DNA of 64,000 nucleotides, from positions 434,001 to 498,000 of the forward strand of contig JAOABH010000004.1 of NCBI GenBank assembly GCA_026418455.1. Reading direction: 5' to 3'. The notes beneath the pieces are model-generated. The model did no database searches and was not told the origin of the DNA. It saw only the letters and a list, made by a program, of their open reading frames with translations. A program made the position numbers and the translations under genes. Positions 1-9,047 of this stretch are shown here, one piece after another; position 1 is the first letter of the stretch, and each line of letters starts with the position of its first letter. This DNA is from Hydrogenothermaceae bacterium. Its GTDB lineage: Bacteria; Aquificota; Aquificia; Aquificales; Hydrogenothermaceae.

Positions 1-180
1 TTCTTAGTTCCCGTAAAAGATAGTATAGAATTAGCCAAAAAAATAGAGATATTGATAAATGATAGAGATTTAAGAGAAAAAATGGGGAAATATGGTAGAG
101 AAAAAGCTGTAAAAGAATTTGACATAAGGAGAGTTGTAGATGAATACATCTCTTTGTATGAACAGCTTTTACAGAAGTAA
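1..180 (+). CDS. Glycosyltransferase (GT4-like), C-terminal fragment
   Basis: The frame is open from the first base to a TAA at 178-180 and gives 59 residues. The start lies outside the window. The pattern [20 protein letters not shown] followed by [10 protein letters not shown] and a closing helix is typical of the last helices of GT-B fold family 4 glycosyltransferases, where the final residues pack back on the first domain. It sits directly before a phosphoglycosyl transferase gene and overlaps it by about 41 bases, so it is probably one of the transferases that extend the same lipid-linked glycan. No catalytic motif is visible in this fragment, so the substrate is unknown. Confidence 0.75.
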   Translation, partial: FLVPVKDSIELAKKIEILINDRDLREKMGKYGREKAVKEFDIRRVVDEYISLYEQLLQK

Positions 181-772
181 ACTTAAAAGATGGATAGATA
201 TCTTTATATCTGTTTTACTTATAATAATCTCCTCTCCATTGTTTATATTATTGTATTTAATAATCAGATTAACATTAGGAAAACCTGTTATATTTAAACA
301 AGAAAGACCTGGTTTAAATGAAAAAATATTTACACTGTATAAATTTAGAACAATGACAGATGAAAGAGACGAAAACGGCAATCTTTTACCTGATGAAATT
401 AGATTGAAAGGAGTAGGAAAGTTAATAAGAAGTCTTAGTTTAGATGAATTACCTCAGTTGTTTAATGTATTAAAAGGTGATATGAGCCTTGTGGGACCTA
501 GACCTCTTTTAGTAGAATATTTACCATTATATAATGAACGTCAAAGAAAACGCCATTTAGTTAGGCCTGGAATAACTGGTTTAGCTCAAGTAATGGGAAG
601 AAATGCTATAAGTTGGAAAGAAAAGTTTGAGTATGATGTTTACTATGTTGAAAATTTATCTTTTTGGCTTGATATGAAAATTTTACTACTTACATTTTTA
701 AAAGTTATAAAAAGAGAAGGTATTTCTCAAAAAGGAAAAGCTACTATGGAGAAGTTTAATGGAAATAACTAA
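140..772 (+). CDS. pglC: PglC-like phosphoglycosyl transferase (bacterial sugar transferase)
   Basis: This is a 210-residue monotopic phosphoglycosyl transferase that moves a sugar-1-phosphate from a UDP-sugar to undecaprenyl phosphate at the inner membrane face. One hydrophobic N-terminal segment (about residues 18-42) is followed by the family motifs YKFRTM, LDELPQL (the Asp-Glu catalytic pair) and SLVGPRPL. The length matches the small PglC class rather than the long WbaP class. The ATG at 140 is preceded by AAGGAG six bases upstream, which favours it over the ATG at 158, although it makes the gene overlap the upstream transferase. The next three genes make UDP-diacetylbacillosamine, the usual PglC substrate, so this role is likely; the substrate itself is inferred. 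Confidence 0.87.
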   Translation: MNTSLCMNSFYRSKLKRWIDIFISVLLIIISSPLFILLYLIIRLTLGKPVIFKQERPGLNEKIFTLYKFRTMTDERDENGNLLPDEIRLKGVGKLIRSLSLDELPQLFNVLKGDMSLVGPRPLLVEYLPLYNERQRKRHLVRPGITGLAQVMGRNAISWKEKFEYDVYYVENLSFWLDMKILLLTFLKVIKREGISQKGKATMEKFNGNN

Positions 773-1391
773 AGTGTATATATACGGTGCAAGTGGTCAT
801 GGAAAGGTAGTTTATGATGTATTAATGAGAAATGGATATTACATAAAAGGCTTTATAGATGATGATAGATCAAAAAGAGAGTTAATTGGATTGGAAGTTA
901 TATCCTTTGATAATTTTTTAACTTTAAGAGATGATAACAGTTTCGTTGCTCTGGGAATAGGTGATAATAAAGCAAGAGAAGAAATTTTTAAGAAATTAGA
1001 AGAGAATAATATTAAGATTTTATCTGTTATAGATAAAAGTGCAATTTTGTCAAATATTATAAAAGTAGGAATTGGGACGGTGATTTTTGCAAACAGTGTA
1101 ATAAATAATTCTTCTTATATAGGAAAAGGATGCATAATAAACACATCTGCTGTTATTGAACATGACTGTTTTTTAAGTGATTTTGTACATGTTTCTCCAA
1201 ATGCAGCACTGGCTGGCAATGTCAGAGTCGGTAAATACACACATATAGGAATAGGTGCATCAATAAAACAGAACATTAACATAGGGGAAAATGTAATTAT
1301 TGGTGCAGGTTCTGTTATAATAGACGATATACCTGACAACGTAGTAGTAGTAGGAAATCCAGGGAGGATAATAAGGAAAAATGAAACATAA
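759..1391 (+). CDS. pglD: PglD-like sugar N-acetyltransferase (NeuD/PglD family)
   Basis: This 210-residue protein has an N-terminal Rossmann-like substrate domain ([16 protein letters not shown]) followed by left-handed beta-helix hexapeptide repeats from about residue 90. AVIEHDC supplies the conserved catalytic histidine (about residue 135). The family acetylates the 4-amino group of UDP-4-amino sugars with acetyl-CoA. It overlaps the gene before it by 14 bases and the aminotransferase after it by 11, as in a tightly coupled operon. In Campylobacter PglD performs the last step of UDP-diacetylbacillosamine synthesis, and the full neighbour set supports that here. A different 4-amino sugar, as in perosamine pathways, cannot be excluded. 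Confidence 0.85.
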   Translation: MEITKVYIYGASGHGKVVYDVLMRNGYYIKGFIDDDRSKRELIGLEVISFDNFLTLRDDNSFVALGIGDNKAREEIFKKLEENNIKILSVIDKSAILSNIIKVGIGTVIFANSVINNSSYIGKGCIINTSAVIEHDCFLSDFVHVSPNAALAGNVRVGKYTHIGIGASIKQNINIGENVIIGAGSVIIDDIPDNVVVVGNPGRIIRKNET

Positions 1392-2496
1392 AATATATTT
1401 ATCACCACCTTATCAATCTGGAAAAGAACTTGAATATATCAAAGAAGCTATTGAATCAAATTACATTGCTCCAGTTGGAGAATTTATAGATAAATTTGAA
1501 GGAGCAATATGTGAATATACAGGTGCTAAGTATGCTGTTGGGGTTTCAAGTGGAACATCAGCTATACATTTAGCATTGAGAGTTTTAGGTATAAAAGCAG
1601 GGGATGTTGTTCTTGCTTCTACTTTTACCTTCATAGGATCGGTAGCTCCTATACTTTATCAGAATGCAGAACCAGTTTTCATAGATAGTGATTATAAAAG
1701 CTGGAATATCGACCCAAATCTTTTAGAAGATGCGATAAAAAATCTTATAAAAATTGGTAAAATACCGAAGGTTTTAATTTTAACACATATTTACGGACAA
1801 CCTGCCGATATGGATGCTATAGTCTCGATATGTGATAGATACAATATAAAATTGATTGAAGATGCTGCAGAAGCTCTTGGAGCTACATACAAAGAAAAAT
1901 ATGTAGGAACATTCGGAGAGGTTGGTATTTACTCTTTCAATGGAAATAAAATTATAACTACATCTGGTGGTGGAGTTGCGGTAACAAATAATAAACATCT
2001 CGCATCAAAAATAAAATTCTACTCTACTCAAGCAAAAGAAAATGAGATCTGGTATGAACATAAAGAATATGGATACAATTATAGGATGAGTAATATCCTG
2101 GCAGCTATAGGCCTAGCTCAAATTGAGACAATAAATTATAGAGTCAAGAAAAGAAGAGAAATATTTAACTGGTATAAAGAATTATTAGCAGATATTGATG
2201 GTTTAGAATTTATGCCTGAACTTCAAGACGCAAAAGGGAATAGATGGCTTACAACAGTTATATTCAAAAATCAAAATCCTTTTAAAATTACTCAAAAAAT
2301 GCAAGTTAAGAACATAGAAGTAAGACCATTATGGAAACCTATGCATATGCAACCAGTTTTCAGAAATACAATTAGGTATACAAATGGTACAAGTGAAGAT
2401 CTTTTTAGCAGAGGACTTTGTTTGCCAAGTGGAACAGATTTAGAGTATGAAGATGTTAAATTTATAGCTAAAGAACTAAAAGAGTGTTTAGAATAA
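1381..2496 (+). CDS. pglE: PglE-like DegT/DnrJ/EryC1 sugar aminotransferase
   Basis: This is a 371-residue PLP-dependent aminotransferase of the DegT/DnrJ/EryC1/StrS family. It opens with the typical YLSPPYQSGKELEYI segment, carries the phosphate-binding GVSSGTSAIHLAL stretch, and has the PLP lysine in SFNGNKIITTSGGG (about Lys190). The family transfers an amino group from glutamate to a 4-keto nucleotide sugar. It lies between the acetyltransferase and the 4,6-dehydratase, the order expected for the middle step of UDP-diacetylbacillosamine synthesis. The stop codon overlaps the next start (TAATG). Confidence 0.88.
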   Translation: MKHKIYLSPPYQSGKELEYIKEAIESNYIAPVGEFIDKFEGAICEYTGAKYAVGVSSGTSAIHLALRVLGIKAGDVVLASTFTFIGSVAPILYQNAEPVFIDSDYKSWNIDPNLLEDAIKNLIKIGKIPKVLILTHIYGQPADMDAIVSICDRYNIKLIEDAAEALGATYKEKYVGTFGEVGIYSFNGNKIITTSGGGVAVTNNKHLASKIKFYSTQAKENEIWYEHKEYGYNYRMSNILAAIGLAQIETINYRVKKRREIFNWYKELLADIDGLEFMPELQDAKGNRWLTTVIFKNQNPFKITQKMQVKNIEVRPLWKPMHMQPVFRNTIRYTNGTSEDLFSRGLCLPSGTDLEYEDVKFIAKELKECLE

Positions 2497-4367
2497 TGGA
2501 AATAAAGGATTTACTAAAACCCACAAAAACAAAAAGATTTTTATTTTTCATTATAAGTGATACTATCATATTTTTCATAAGTTTTTATCTGTCTTTTTTA
2601 TTTAGATTTGAATTTAATTTTCCTACGAACTATTCAGATATATTTCATTTTTGGGTTGTTTCTTTTGTTGTTTCCAAGATTTTTATATTTTATCTACTTG
2701 GAATATATAATCTAAACTGGAGATTTATAGGATTAAAAGATTTTTTTAAAATCAATGTAGGTTTAATTACTTTTTCCTATGTAGTTTTCTTGATAAACAT
2801 TTATCTACAATCTCATCAACAGGAAATTTCCATACCTAAAAGTATAATTATTATTGATTTTTTTGTATCCCTTTTCCTTGTATCACTAATCAGAATATCT
2901 AAAAGAGTATTTACAGAGATATTCTATACAAACAAACATCAGGCAAAAAGAACTCTTATAATTGGAGCCGGAACAACAGGAGAGAGAATACTAAGAGGAC
3001 TTTTAAAGGACGAAAATTACTATCCTGTATGTTTTGTTGACGATGATCCTTTGAAAATAGGAACTCGGATACATGGTGTCCCGGTAGTAGATACGATAAA
3101 AAATATGTCAGAAATTATAAAAGAAAATAGAGTGGAAAAAGTGATAATAGCAATTCCTTCTTTAAGTCATCGGAAAATAAGAGAGATTTTTGATAAATTG
3201 ATGGAAATAGGAGTTAAAGATATACATATTGTCCCAAGTTTATCAAAATTACCAAAAGAACATATTTCAATTAAAGATTTAAAAGAGATATCTATAGAAG
3301 ACCTTTTGTCAAGAGAAGAAGTTAAAATAGACAAACAGAAAGTTAGAGAGTTTATTCAAAATAAAGTAATCTTGGTGACCGGTGCAGGTGGGTCAATTGG
3401 ATCAGAAATAGTTAGACAGTTAATAGATTTTGAACCTAAAAAAATAGTTGCCCTTGAAATAGATGAAACTGAATTGCATAATCTCTCTCTGGAACTAAAA
3501 GATAAAATAAATGACAAAGTTACAGAAGTAGTCTTTATAGTTGCAGATATAAGAGAGAAGGCTAAATTAGAGAATATTTTTAGTAAACATAAACCTAATG
3601 TAGTTTTTCATGCTGCAGCTTACAAACATGTTCCTTTAATGGAATTCTTTCCAGAAGAGGCTGTAAAAACAAATATATTTGGAACATATAATGTTGCAAT
3701 TGCTTCAATAAACAGCGGAGTTGAAAAATTTATTAACATATCCACAGATAAGGCTGTAAATCCCACAAGTGTTATGGGTGCGACAAAAAGATTTGCAGAG
3801 ATAATGTGTACTTCTTTAAACTCCTTAGGAAAAACAAAATTTATCTCTGTTAGATTTGGAAATGTTCTTGGGAGTAGAGGAAGTGTTATACCTATCTTTA
3901 TCGAACAGATTAAGAAAGGTGGCCCAATTACCATTACTCACCCTGAAATGAAGAGATACTTTATGACAATTCCAGAAGCTGTATTACTAGTTTTTCAAGC
4001 TGCTGCTATGGGAGAAGGAGGAGAAGTGTTTGTATTAGATATGGGTGAACCTGTAAAAATTGTAAATCTTGCCGAGGAACTTATAAAATTACAAGGTTTA
4101 AAACCGTACAAAGATATAGATATAGTTTTCACAGGATTACGTCCGGGAGAGAAACTCTTTGAAGAGTTACTTACAGCGGAAGAAGGAACACAGAAAACCT
4201 TTCACGAAAAAATATTTATAGCCAAGATATCAAAAAATCTATCCTTAGAGGAACTAAACATTATATTGAACTCTTTATTGGAGATCCTAAATTCAGATCC
4301 ATCCCCGGAAGAAATAAAACAGTTTCTCAAAAAAATAGTTCCATTTTATGAGGAGAAAAATTTTTAA
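2496..4367 (+). CDS. pglF: PglF/CapD-like membrane UDP-GlcNAc 4,6-dehydratase
   Basis: This is a membrane-anchored nucleotide-sugar 4,6-dehydratase of 623 residues. Four hydrophobic segments fill roughly the first 145 residues, followed by a CoA-binding-like Rossmann domain (LIIGAGTTGERIL) and a second Rossmann SDR domain with the NAD motif VTGAGGSIGSE. The NISTDKAVNPTSVMGATK stretch is the altered SDR active site typical of this family. It converts UDP-GlcNAc to the 4-keto-6-deoxy sugar, first step towards diacetylbacillosamine. A GTG at 2484 is in frame, but the ATG at 2496 overlapping the preceding stop is the better start. Confidence 0.88.
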   Translation: MEIKDLLKPTKTKRFLFFIISDTIIFFISFYLSFLFRFEFNFPTNYSDIFHFWVVSFVVSKIFIFYLLGIYNLNWRFIGLKDFFKINVGLITFSYVVFLINIYLQSHQQEISIPKSIIIIDFFVSLFLVSLIRISKRVFTEIFYTNKHQAKRTLIIGAGTTGERILRGLLKDENYYPVCFVDDDPLKIGTRIHGVPVVDTIKNMSEIIKENRVEKVIIAIPSLSHRKIREIFDKLMEIGVKDIHIVPSLSKLPKEHISIKDLKEISIEDLLSREEVKIDKQKVREFIQNKVILVTGAGGSIGSEIVRQLIDFEPKKIVALEIDETELHNLSLELKDKINDKVTEVVFIVADIREKAKLENIFSKHKPNVVFHAAAYKHVPLMEFFPEEAVKTNIFGTYNVAIASINSGVEKFINISTDKAVNPTSVMGATKRFAEIMCTSLNSLGKTKFISVRFGNVLGSRGSVIPIFIEQIKKGGPITITHPEMKRYFMTIPEAVLLVFQAAAMGEGGEVFVLDMGEPVKIVNLAEELIKLQGLKPYKDIDIVFTGLRPGEKLFEELLTAEEGTQKTFHEKIFIAKISKNLSLEELNIILNSLLEILNSDPSPEEIKQFLKKIVPFYEEKNF

Positions 4368-4379
4368 GAGGTTACACCT

Positions 4380-5924
4380 ATGAAAAAACTTCCAATAGGT
4401 ATACAGAGTTTTGAAGAAATAAGGAAAGGCAACTACTACTATGCAGATAAAACTTATTTTGTATCAAAATTGGTAGAATCCGGTAAATACTACTTTTTAT
4501 CAAGACCAAGAAGGTTTGGCAAATCTCTATTTCTTGACACTATCAGACAAGCATTTTTAGGAAAGAAGGAACTCTTTGAAGGACTTTATCTTGAAAAAAA
4601 TTGGGATTGGTCTGTTAAATATCCAGTTATTTATATTGATTTTGGTGGAGTATTGATAAAAGACTCAGACAAACTAATATCCTATATACTACAACAACTT
4701 CATGAGACTCAAAATAATCTTGGTATAGTTTGTGAAAATAAAGATGACTATAATCTATTTTTCAGAGAGCTAATAATAAAAACAAGCCAAAAATACAACC
4801 AAAAAGTGGTTGTCCTTGTAGATGAATATGACAAACCCATACTTGATAAAATTGAAAACAGAGAAGAAGCTATAAAAATAAGAGATATACTAAAAAACTT
4901 TTACAGTGTATTAAAACCCCTTGATGTTTATCTTAAATTCGTATTCCTAACAGGAGTATCCAAATTCTCAAAAGTATCACTATTCTCCGGACTTAACCAA
5001 CTCAGAGATATAACCATAAGCCCAGAATTTTCTACTATCTGTGGATATACTCAATCTGAGCTTGAAACAGTTTTTTCAGACAGATTAAAAGGAGAAAATT
5101 TAAAAGATATAAAAGAATGGTACAACGGTTATTCTTGGCTTGGAGAGACAGTTTATAACCCTTTTGATATCCTCCTTTATTTACAAGAAAAAAGATTTCA
5201 CCCCTACTGGTTTGAAACCGGAACACCCACCTTTTTAATAAAACTTCTAATCCAAAAAAGATTTTACATACCACAACTTGACGAACTCATAGCATCAGAG
5301 AACCTAATAGGAAGCTTTGATGTGGATGCAATAGAACCAGAAAATCTATTATTTCAGACAGGATACCTTACAATAAAAGATTATGAAGATTCTCCAACAG
5401 GATATATATACACACTCACATATCCTAACAAAGAGGTAAAAATATCTTTAAATAACTACATTACAAGCTATCTAACCCAAAAAGGCTTTGATGCAATCAG
5501 ACTTACCACCAACCTATACAAAGGATTAAAAGAAGGAAAAATAGAAACATTAAGAGATGTTTTAAAATCACTGTTTGCAAGCATACCCTATGAATGGTAT
5601 AGGAGCAACGATATAGCAAACTATGAGGGATACTATGCAAATGTAATTTACAGCTTTTTAGCAGGAGCCGGCTTTAATATGATAGCAGAAGACTACACAA
5701 GCAAAGGCAGAATAGATTTAACCATAATATATGAAGGAAGATGTTATATCATAGAGTTTAAAGTAGTAGAACTTGAACCAGAAGGCAGAGCTTTGAATCA
5801 ATTAAAAGAGAAGAAATATGCCGATAAATATATAGGAAAGTTTAATGATATATATCTTGTAGGTATAGAGTTTAGTAAAGATAAGAAGGATTTAGTTGGT
5901 TTTGAGTGGGAGAGAGTGGAATAA
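4380..5924 (+). CDS. AAA-ATPase-like / DUF1703 PD-(D/E)XK nuclease-like protein
   Basis: This 514-residue protein belongs to the AAA-ATPase-like plus DUF1703 family. The N-terminus begins KLPIGIQSFEEIRKGNYYY, the family signature; RPRRFGKS is a reduced Walker A loop, and VVLVDEYDKPI is the Walker B. The C-terminus has GRIDLTI and YIIEFKV, matching the D-x(n)-E-x-K core of PD-(D/E)XK nucleases. The family is common and often multicopy in thermophiles and gut anaerobes; its function is not established. It splits the polysaccharide genes, sitting 12 bases after pglF, so I read it as a cargo gene picked up by the locus rather than a glycan enzyme. Confidence 0.85.
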   Translation: MKKLPIGIQSFEEIRKGNYYYADKTYFVSKLVESGKYYFLSRPRRFGKSLFLDTIRQAFLGKKELFEGLYLEKNWDWSVKYPVIYIDFGGVLIKDSDKLISYILQQLHETQNNLGIVCENKDDYNLFFRELIIKTSQKYNQKVVVLVDEYDKPILDKIENREEAIKIRDILKNFYSVLKPLDVYLKFVFLTGVSKFSKVSLFSGLNQLRDITISPEFSTICGYTQSELETVFSDRLKGENLKDIKEWYNGYSWLGETVYNPFDILLYLQEKRFHPYWFETGTPTFLIKLLIQKRFYIPQLDELIASENLIGSFDVDAIEPENLLFQTGYLTIKDYEDSPTGYIYTLTYPNKEVKISLNNYITSYLTQKGFDAIRLTTNLYKGLKEGKIETLRDVLKSLFASIPYEWYRSNDIANYEGYYANVIYSFLAGAGFNMIAEDYTSKGRIDLTIIYEGRCYIIEFKVVELEPEGRALNQLKEKKYADKYIGKFNDIYLVGIEFSKDKKDLVGFEWERVE

Positions 5925-5937
5925 AAAGGAGATGAAG

Positions 5938-7344
5938 ATGATGACAGTTATCCTTTCAGGTGGAAGTGGAACAAGGCTTTATCCATTTTCGAGGGAGAAG
6001 TTTCCGAAACAGTTTTTAAATTTTGGTGATAGAGAATCTCTTTTTCAGAAGACTGTAAAGAGAAATATAAAAATCAGTGATAGTATTCTGATAGTTGCAA
6101 ATAAGGAGTATAGATTTCATATATTACAACAGCTTAAAGATATAACTGAGAGTAAAAAATTTAATCTCATCCTCGAACCTGTTGGAAAGAATACTGCTCC
6201 TGCAATTGCTTTGGCTATTAAGTATGTCACAGAGAAACTAGGTTCGGATAAAGATGAAATTTTATTTATATCTCCTTCTGACCATATAATCTCACCGGAA
6301 GATGAGTTTATGAAGTATGTAAGTGAAGCTAAGGAAATTGCAAAGGAGGGATATATAGTTACATTCGGAGTAAACCCTACAAAACCTGAAACCGGATATG
6401 GATATATAGAGGTTGATACAGAAAATAGCATAAACGGAGCTTTTAAGGTAAAACAGTTTCATGAAAAACCAGATTTAGAAACTGCTAGAAACTATCTGAT
6501 GAATGGAAACTACTATTGGAATAGTGGAATGTTTACTTTCAGTATAAAAACCATAATTGATGAGTTTAAAGTACACTCTCCAGAGATTTACGACTTTATA
6601 AATAATAAATCATTTGAAGAAATGCTGGAGAGTTTTAATGATATGCCAAATATATCTATAGATTATGCTATTATGGAAAAAACAGATAAAACAGTAATGT
6701 TACCTCTATTTCTTAAATGGTCAGATGTAGGGTCTTGGGATAGTATCTACGATATTTTAGATAAAGATGAAAATCAAAATGTTAAAATAGGAAATGTAGT
6801 AGATATAGATACTGAAAACTCCTTAATACTTAGTAAAGATAGATTGGTTGCCACTGTTGGATTGGAAGATGTTATGATTTTAGAAACTGCTGATGTGGTT
6901 GTAGTAGCAAAGAGAGGAGAAGGTCAGAAAATAAAAGATTTAGTTTCAATTCTTAAAAAAAGGGATGACACAAAATATCTTACAGAGTTTCATACTACTG
7001 TTTACAGACCTTGGGGAAGCTATACAGAACTTGAGAAAGGAGAAAGATACAAAATAAAAAGGATAACAGTAAATCCTGGAGAAAGTTTAAGCTTACAGAT
7101 GCATCACCACAGAAGTGAACATTGGATAGTAGTAAAAGGGACTGCAAAAGTGATCATAGAATATAATGATGGTAATAAAGTAGAGAAATTTATTCATGAA
7201 AACGAAAGCATCTATGTTCCAAAATCCACAAAACATAGATTGGTAAATCCCGGTAAAATTCCACTTGAAATCATAGAGGTTCAGGTAGGTGAATACGTAG
7301 AAGAAGATGATATAATAAGGTTTGATGATATATACGGAAGATAA
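5938..7344 (+). CDS. manC: Mannose-1-phosphate guanylyltransferase / mannose-6-phosphate isomerase
   Basis: This bifunctional type II enzyme supplies GDP-mannose for surface glycans. The N-terminal nucleotidyltransferase begins VILSGGSGTRLYPFSREKFP, and EPVGKNTAPA and FHEKPD follow. The C-terminal cupin (from about residue 355) has VYRPWGSY and the metal-binding MHHHRSEHW of the isomerase half. The frame extends upstream to 5896, but AAGGAG at 5926-5931 puts the start at 5938 or 5941; 5938 is used here. It gives 468 residues, near the usual 470-480. A mannose- or GDP-mannose-derived residue in the glycan is the likely outcome. Confidence 0.92.
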   Translation: MMTVILSGGSGTRLYPFSREKFPKQFLNFGDRESLFQKTVKRNIKISDSILIVANKEYRFHILQQLKDITESKKFNLILEPVGKNTAPAIALAIKYVTEKLGSDKDEILFISPSDHIISPEDEFMKYVSEAKEIAKEGYIVTFGVNPTKPETGYGYIEVDTENSINGAFKVKQFHEKPDLETARNYLMNGNYYWNSGMFTFSIKTIIDEFKVHSPEIYDFINNKSFEEMLESFNDMPNISIDYAIMEKTDKTVMLPLFLKWSDVGSWDSIYDILDKDENQNVKIGNVVDIDTENSLILSKDRLVATVGLEDVMILETADVVVVAKRGEGQKIKDLVSILKKRDDTKYLTEFHTTVYRPWGSYTELEKGERYKIKRITVNPGESLSLQMHHHRSEHWIVVKGTAKVIIEYNDGNKVEKFIHENESIYVPKSTKHRLVNPGKIPLEIIEVQVGEYVEEDDIIRFDDIYGR

Positions 7345-7350
7345 TGGATT

Positions 7351-7671
7351 ATGAAAAGTGAATTAAATTTAAAACAGAAAGAAGAGTTAGAAGAAATAAA
7401 AAGTAAGCTTAGGTTGGTAAAACCTATTCTTGAAGAAAAATACTATGTAAAGGAGATTGGTATTTTCGGCTCTTATGTAAAAGGAAGGCAAAATAGAAGG
7501 AGTGATATCGATATACTGGTAGAATTTAAAAAACCCATAGATTTATTTAAATTTATAGAACTTAAGCACTTTCTACAAAAAAGTTTAGGTAAGAAAATAG
7601 ATCTTGTGATGAAATCTGCTCTAAAACCCAGGATAGGTAAAAAAATATTGGAAGAAGCTATTTATGTATAA
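7351..7671 (+). CDS. mntA: MntA-type minimal nucleotidyltransferase (antitoxin)
   Basis: This 106-residue minimal nucleotidyltransferase has an N-terminal helical stretch and then the catalytic signature GS-X10-D-X-D: Gly40-Ser41, then Asp52 and Asp54 in SDIDILVEF. Members paired with HEPN proteins act as antitoxins by adding AMP to a tyrosine of the partner. The partner gene overlaps its end by 8 bases, the normal arrangement. The pair lies between manC and galE, unrelated to glycan synthesis, so it is probably a mobile defence or stability module. All nucleotidyltransferase residues look intact. Confidence 0.88.
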   Translation: MKSELNLKQKEELEEIKSKLRLVKPILEEKYYVKEIGIFGSYVKGRQNRRSDIDILVEFKKPIDLFKFIELKHFLQKSLGKKIDLVMKSALKPRIGKKILEEAIYV

Positions 7672-8026
7672 AAAAGAAAGGGATCTGTTAGATTACTTAG
7701 AGGATATTTTAAAAGAATGTGACTATTTAATCAAAAAATCTGAAGATTTAAACTACAATCAGTTTATACAAAACGAAGATTTATTGCGGGCTTTTATTAG
7801 AAGTCTTGAAATAATCGGAGAAGCAGTTAAGAAAATACCTTCAGAATTTAGGAAAAGGCACAAACATATACCTTGGAAAGAGATTGCTGGCATGAGGGAT
7901 GTGTTAATACATGACTATTTTGGTGTAGATTACAATGTGGTATGGATTACCGTCAAGGAAAAAATCCCTGAACTAAAAAAGGAGATATATATTATTTACA
8001 TAGAGTTAATAAAGGGGGAATCATAA
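7664..8026 (+). CDS. hepT: HepT-like HEPN-domain ribonuclease toxin (DUF86)
   Basis: This 120-residue all-helical DUF86/HEPN protein carries the active-site motif R-X4-H-X-Y exactly: Arg78, His83 and Tyr85 in RDVLIHDY. In characterised MntA-HepT systems the HEPN protein is an RNase and the tyrosine of this motif is the AMP acceptor. The start overlaps the mntA end by 8 bases, so the two are translated together. All key residues are present, so the toxin is probably functional. Target RNA cannot be read from sequence. Confidence 0.88.
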   Translation: MYKKERDLLDYLEDILKECDYLIKKSEDLNYNQFIQNEDLLRAFIRSLEIIGEAVKKIPSEFRKRHKHIPWKEIAGMRDVLIHDYFGVDYNVVWITVKEKIPELKKEIYIIYIELIKGES

Positions 8027-8027
8027 C

Positions 8028-9047
8028 GTGAAAATATTGATTACTGGAGGAGCAGGTTATATAGGAAGTCATACTGTAAAGCAGATTATTGAAAGTAGGG
8101 ATTGGGATATTACAGTTATCGATAATCTGTCAACTGGAAGTCTGAAAGCTATAGACACTTTAAAGCAGATACATAAAGAGAATAACAGAAAGGGTGAGTT
8201 TGATTTTATAGAAGCTGATTTAAGGGATTTTGGAGTAATAGAAGGAATCTTTAAAGCTAAGAAGTTTGATGCTGTTATTCATTTTGCTGCAAGTATAGTA
8301 GTTCCGGAGAGCGTTAAAAATCCTCTCAAATATTATATGAATAATACAGTAAATACAACTAACCTCATAAAGTTGGCTGTGGAAACAGGTGTTAAAAAAT
8401 TCATATTCTCTTCAACTGCTGCTGTTTACGGAGAACCTGATGAGGTTCCGGTAAAAGAATCAACTCCCACAAAACCTATTAATCCATATGGAATGAGTAA
8501 ATTGATGAGTGAGACCGTTTTAAAAGACGTAGGTAATGCTCATCCGGAATTCAAATATGTAATACTTAGATACTTTAATGTAGCTGGTGCTGATATTAAA
8601 GGTAGATTAGGACAATCTACTCCTAATGCTACACATCTGATAAAAGTAGCAGCAGAAACAGCTGTTGGAAAGAGAGATAAGATGTATATTTTTGGGACAG
8701 ATTATCCGACTCCTGATGGAACTTGTATAAGAGATTACATTCATGTGGATGATTTGGCAAATGCTCATATTCTGGCATTAGATTATCTTGATAAAAATGA
8801 AAGTGATATTTTTAACTGTGGATATGGAAAAGGTTATTCTGTAAAGGAAGTGATAGATACTATGAAAAAGGTCTCTGGAGTTGACTTTAAGGTAGAAATT
8901 ACAGGAAGAAGAGAAGGAGACCCTGCCGTATTAATTGCAGATAATACAAAGATAAAAGAAAAAATGGGCTTTAAGCCCAAATATAACGACTTAGAACTAA
9001 TCTGCAAAACAGCCTTCGAATGGGAGAAAAAATTAGTTACAGCCTAA
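8028..9047 (+). CDS. galE: UDP-glucose 4-epimerase
   Basis: This 339-residue extended SDR interconverts UDP-glucose and UDP-galactose. ILITGGAGYIGSH is the NAD-binding motif, FSSTAAVYG carries the catalytic Ser/Thr region and NPYGMSK supplies the catalytic Tyr-X3-Lys. The length is the family norm. The start is GTG with a GGGGG-rich ribosome site shortly upstream. It closes the polysaccharide locus, and a terminator hairpin starts at its stop codon. A UDP-GlcNAc epimerase activity is also possible in this family. Confidence 0.93.
   Translation: MKILITGGAGYIGSHTVKQIIESRDWDITVIDNLSTGSLKAIDTLKQIHKENNRKGEFDFIEADLRDFGVIEGIFKAKKFDAVIHFAASIVVPESVKNPLKYYMNNTVNTTNLIKLAVETGVKKFIFSSTAAVYGEPDEVPVKESTPTKPINPYGMSKLMSETVLKDVGNAHPEFKYVILRYFNVAGADIKGRLGQSTPNATHLIKVAAETAVGKRDKMYIFGTDYPTPDGTCIRDYIHVDDLANAHILALDYLDKNESDIFNCGYGKGYSVKEVIDTMKKVSGVDFKVEITGRREGDPAVLIADNTKIKEKMGFKPKYNDLELICKTAFEWEKKLVTA

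Noticed and set aside
8964-8978. GGGCTTTAAGCCC palindrome inside galE
   Set aside because: It lies in conserved coding sequence (MGFKPKYN) without a T-tract.
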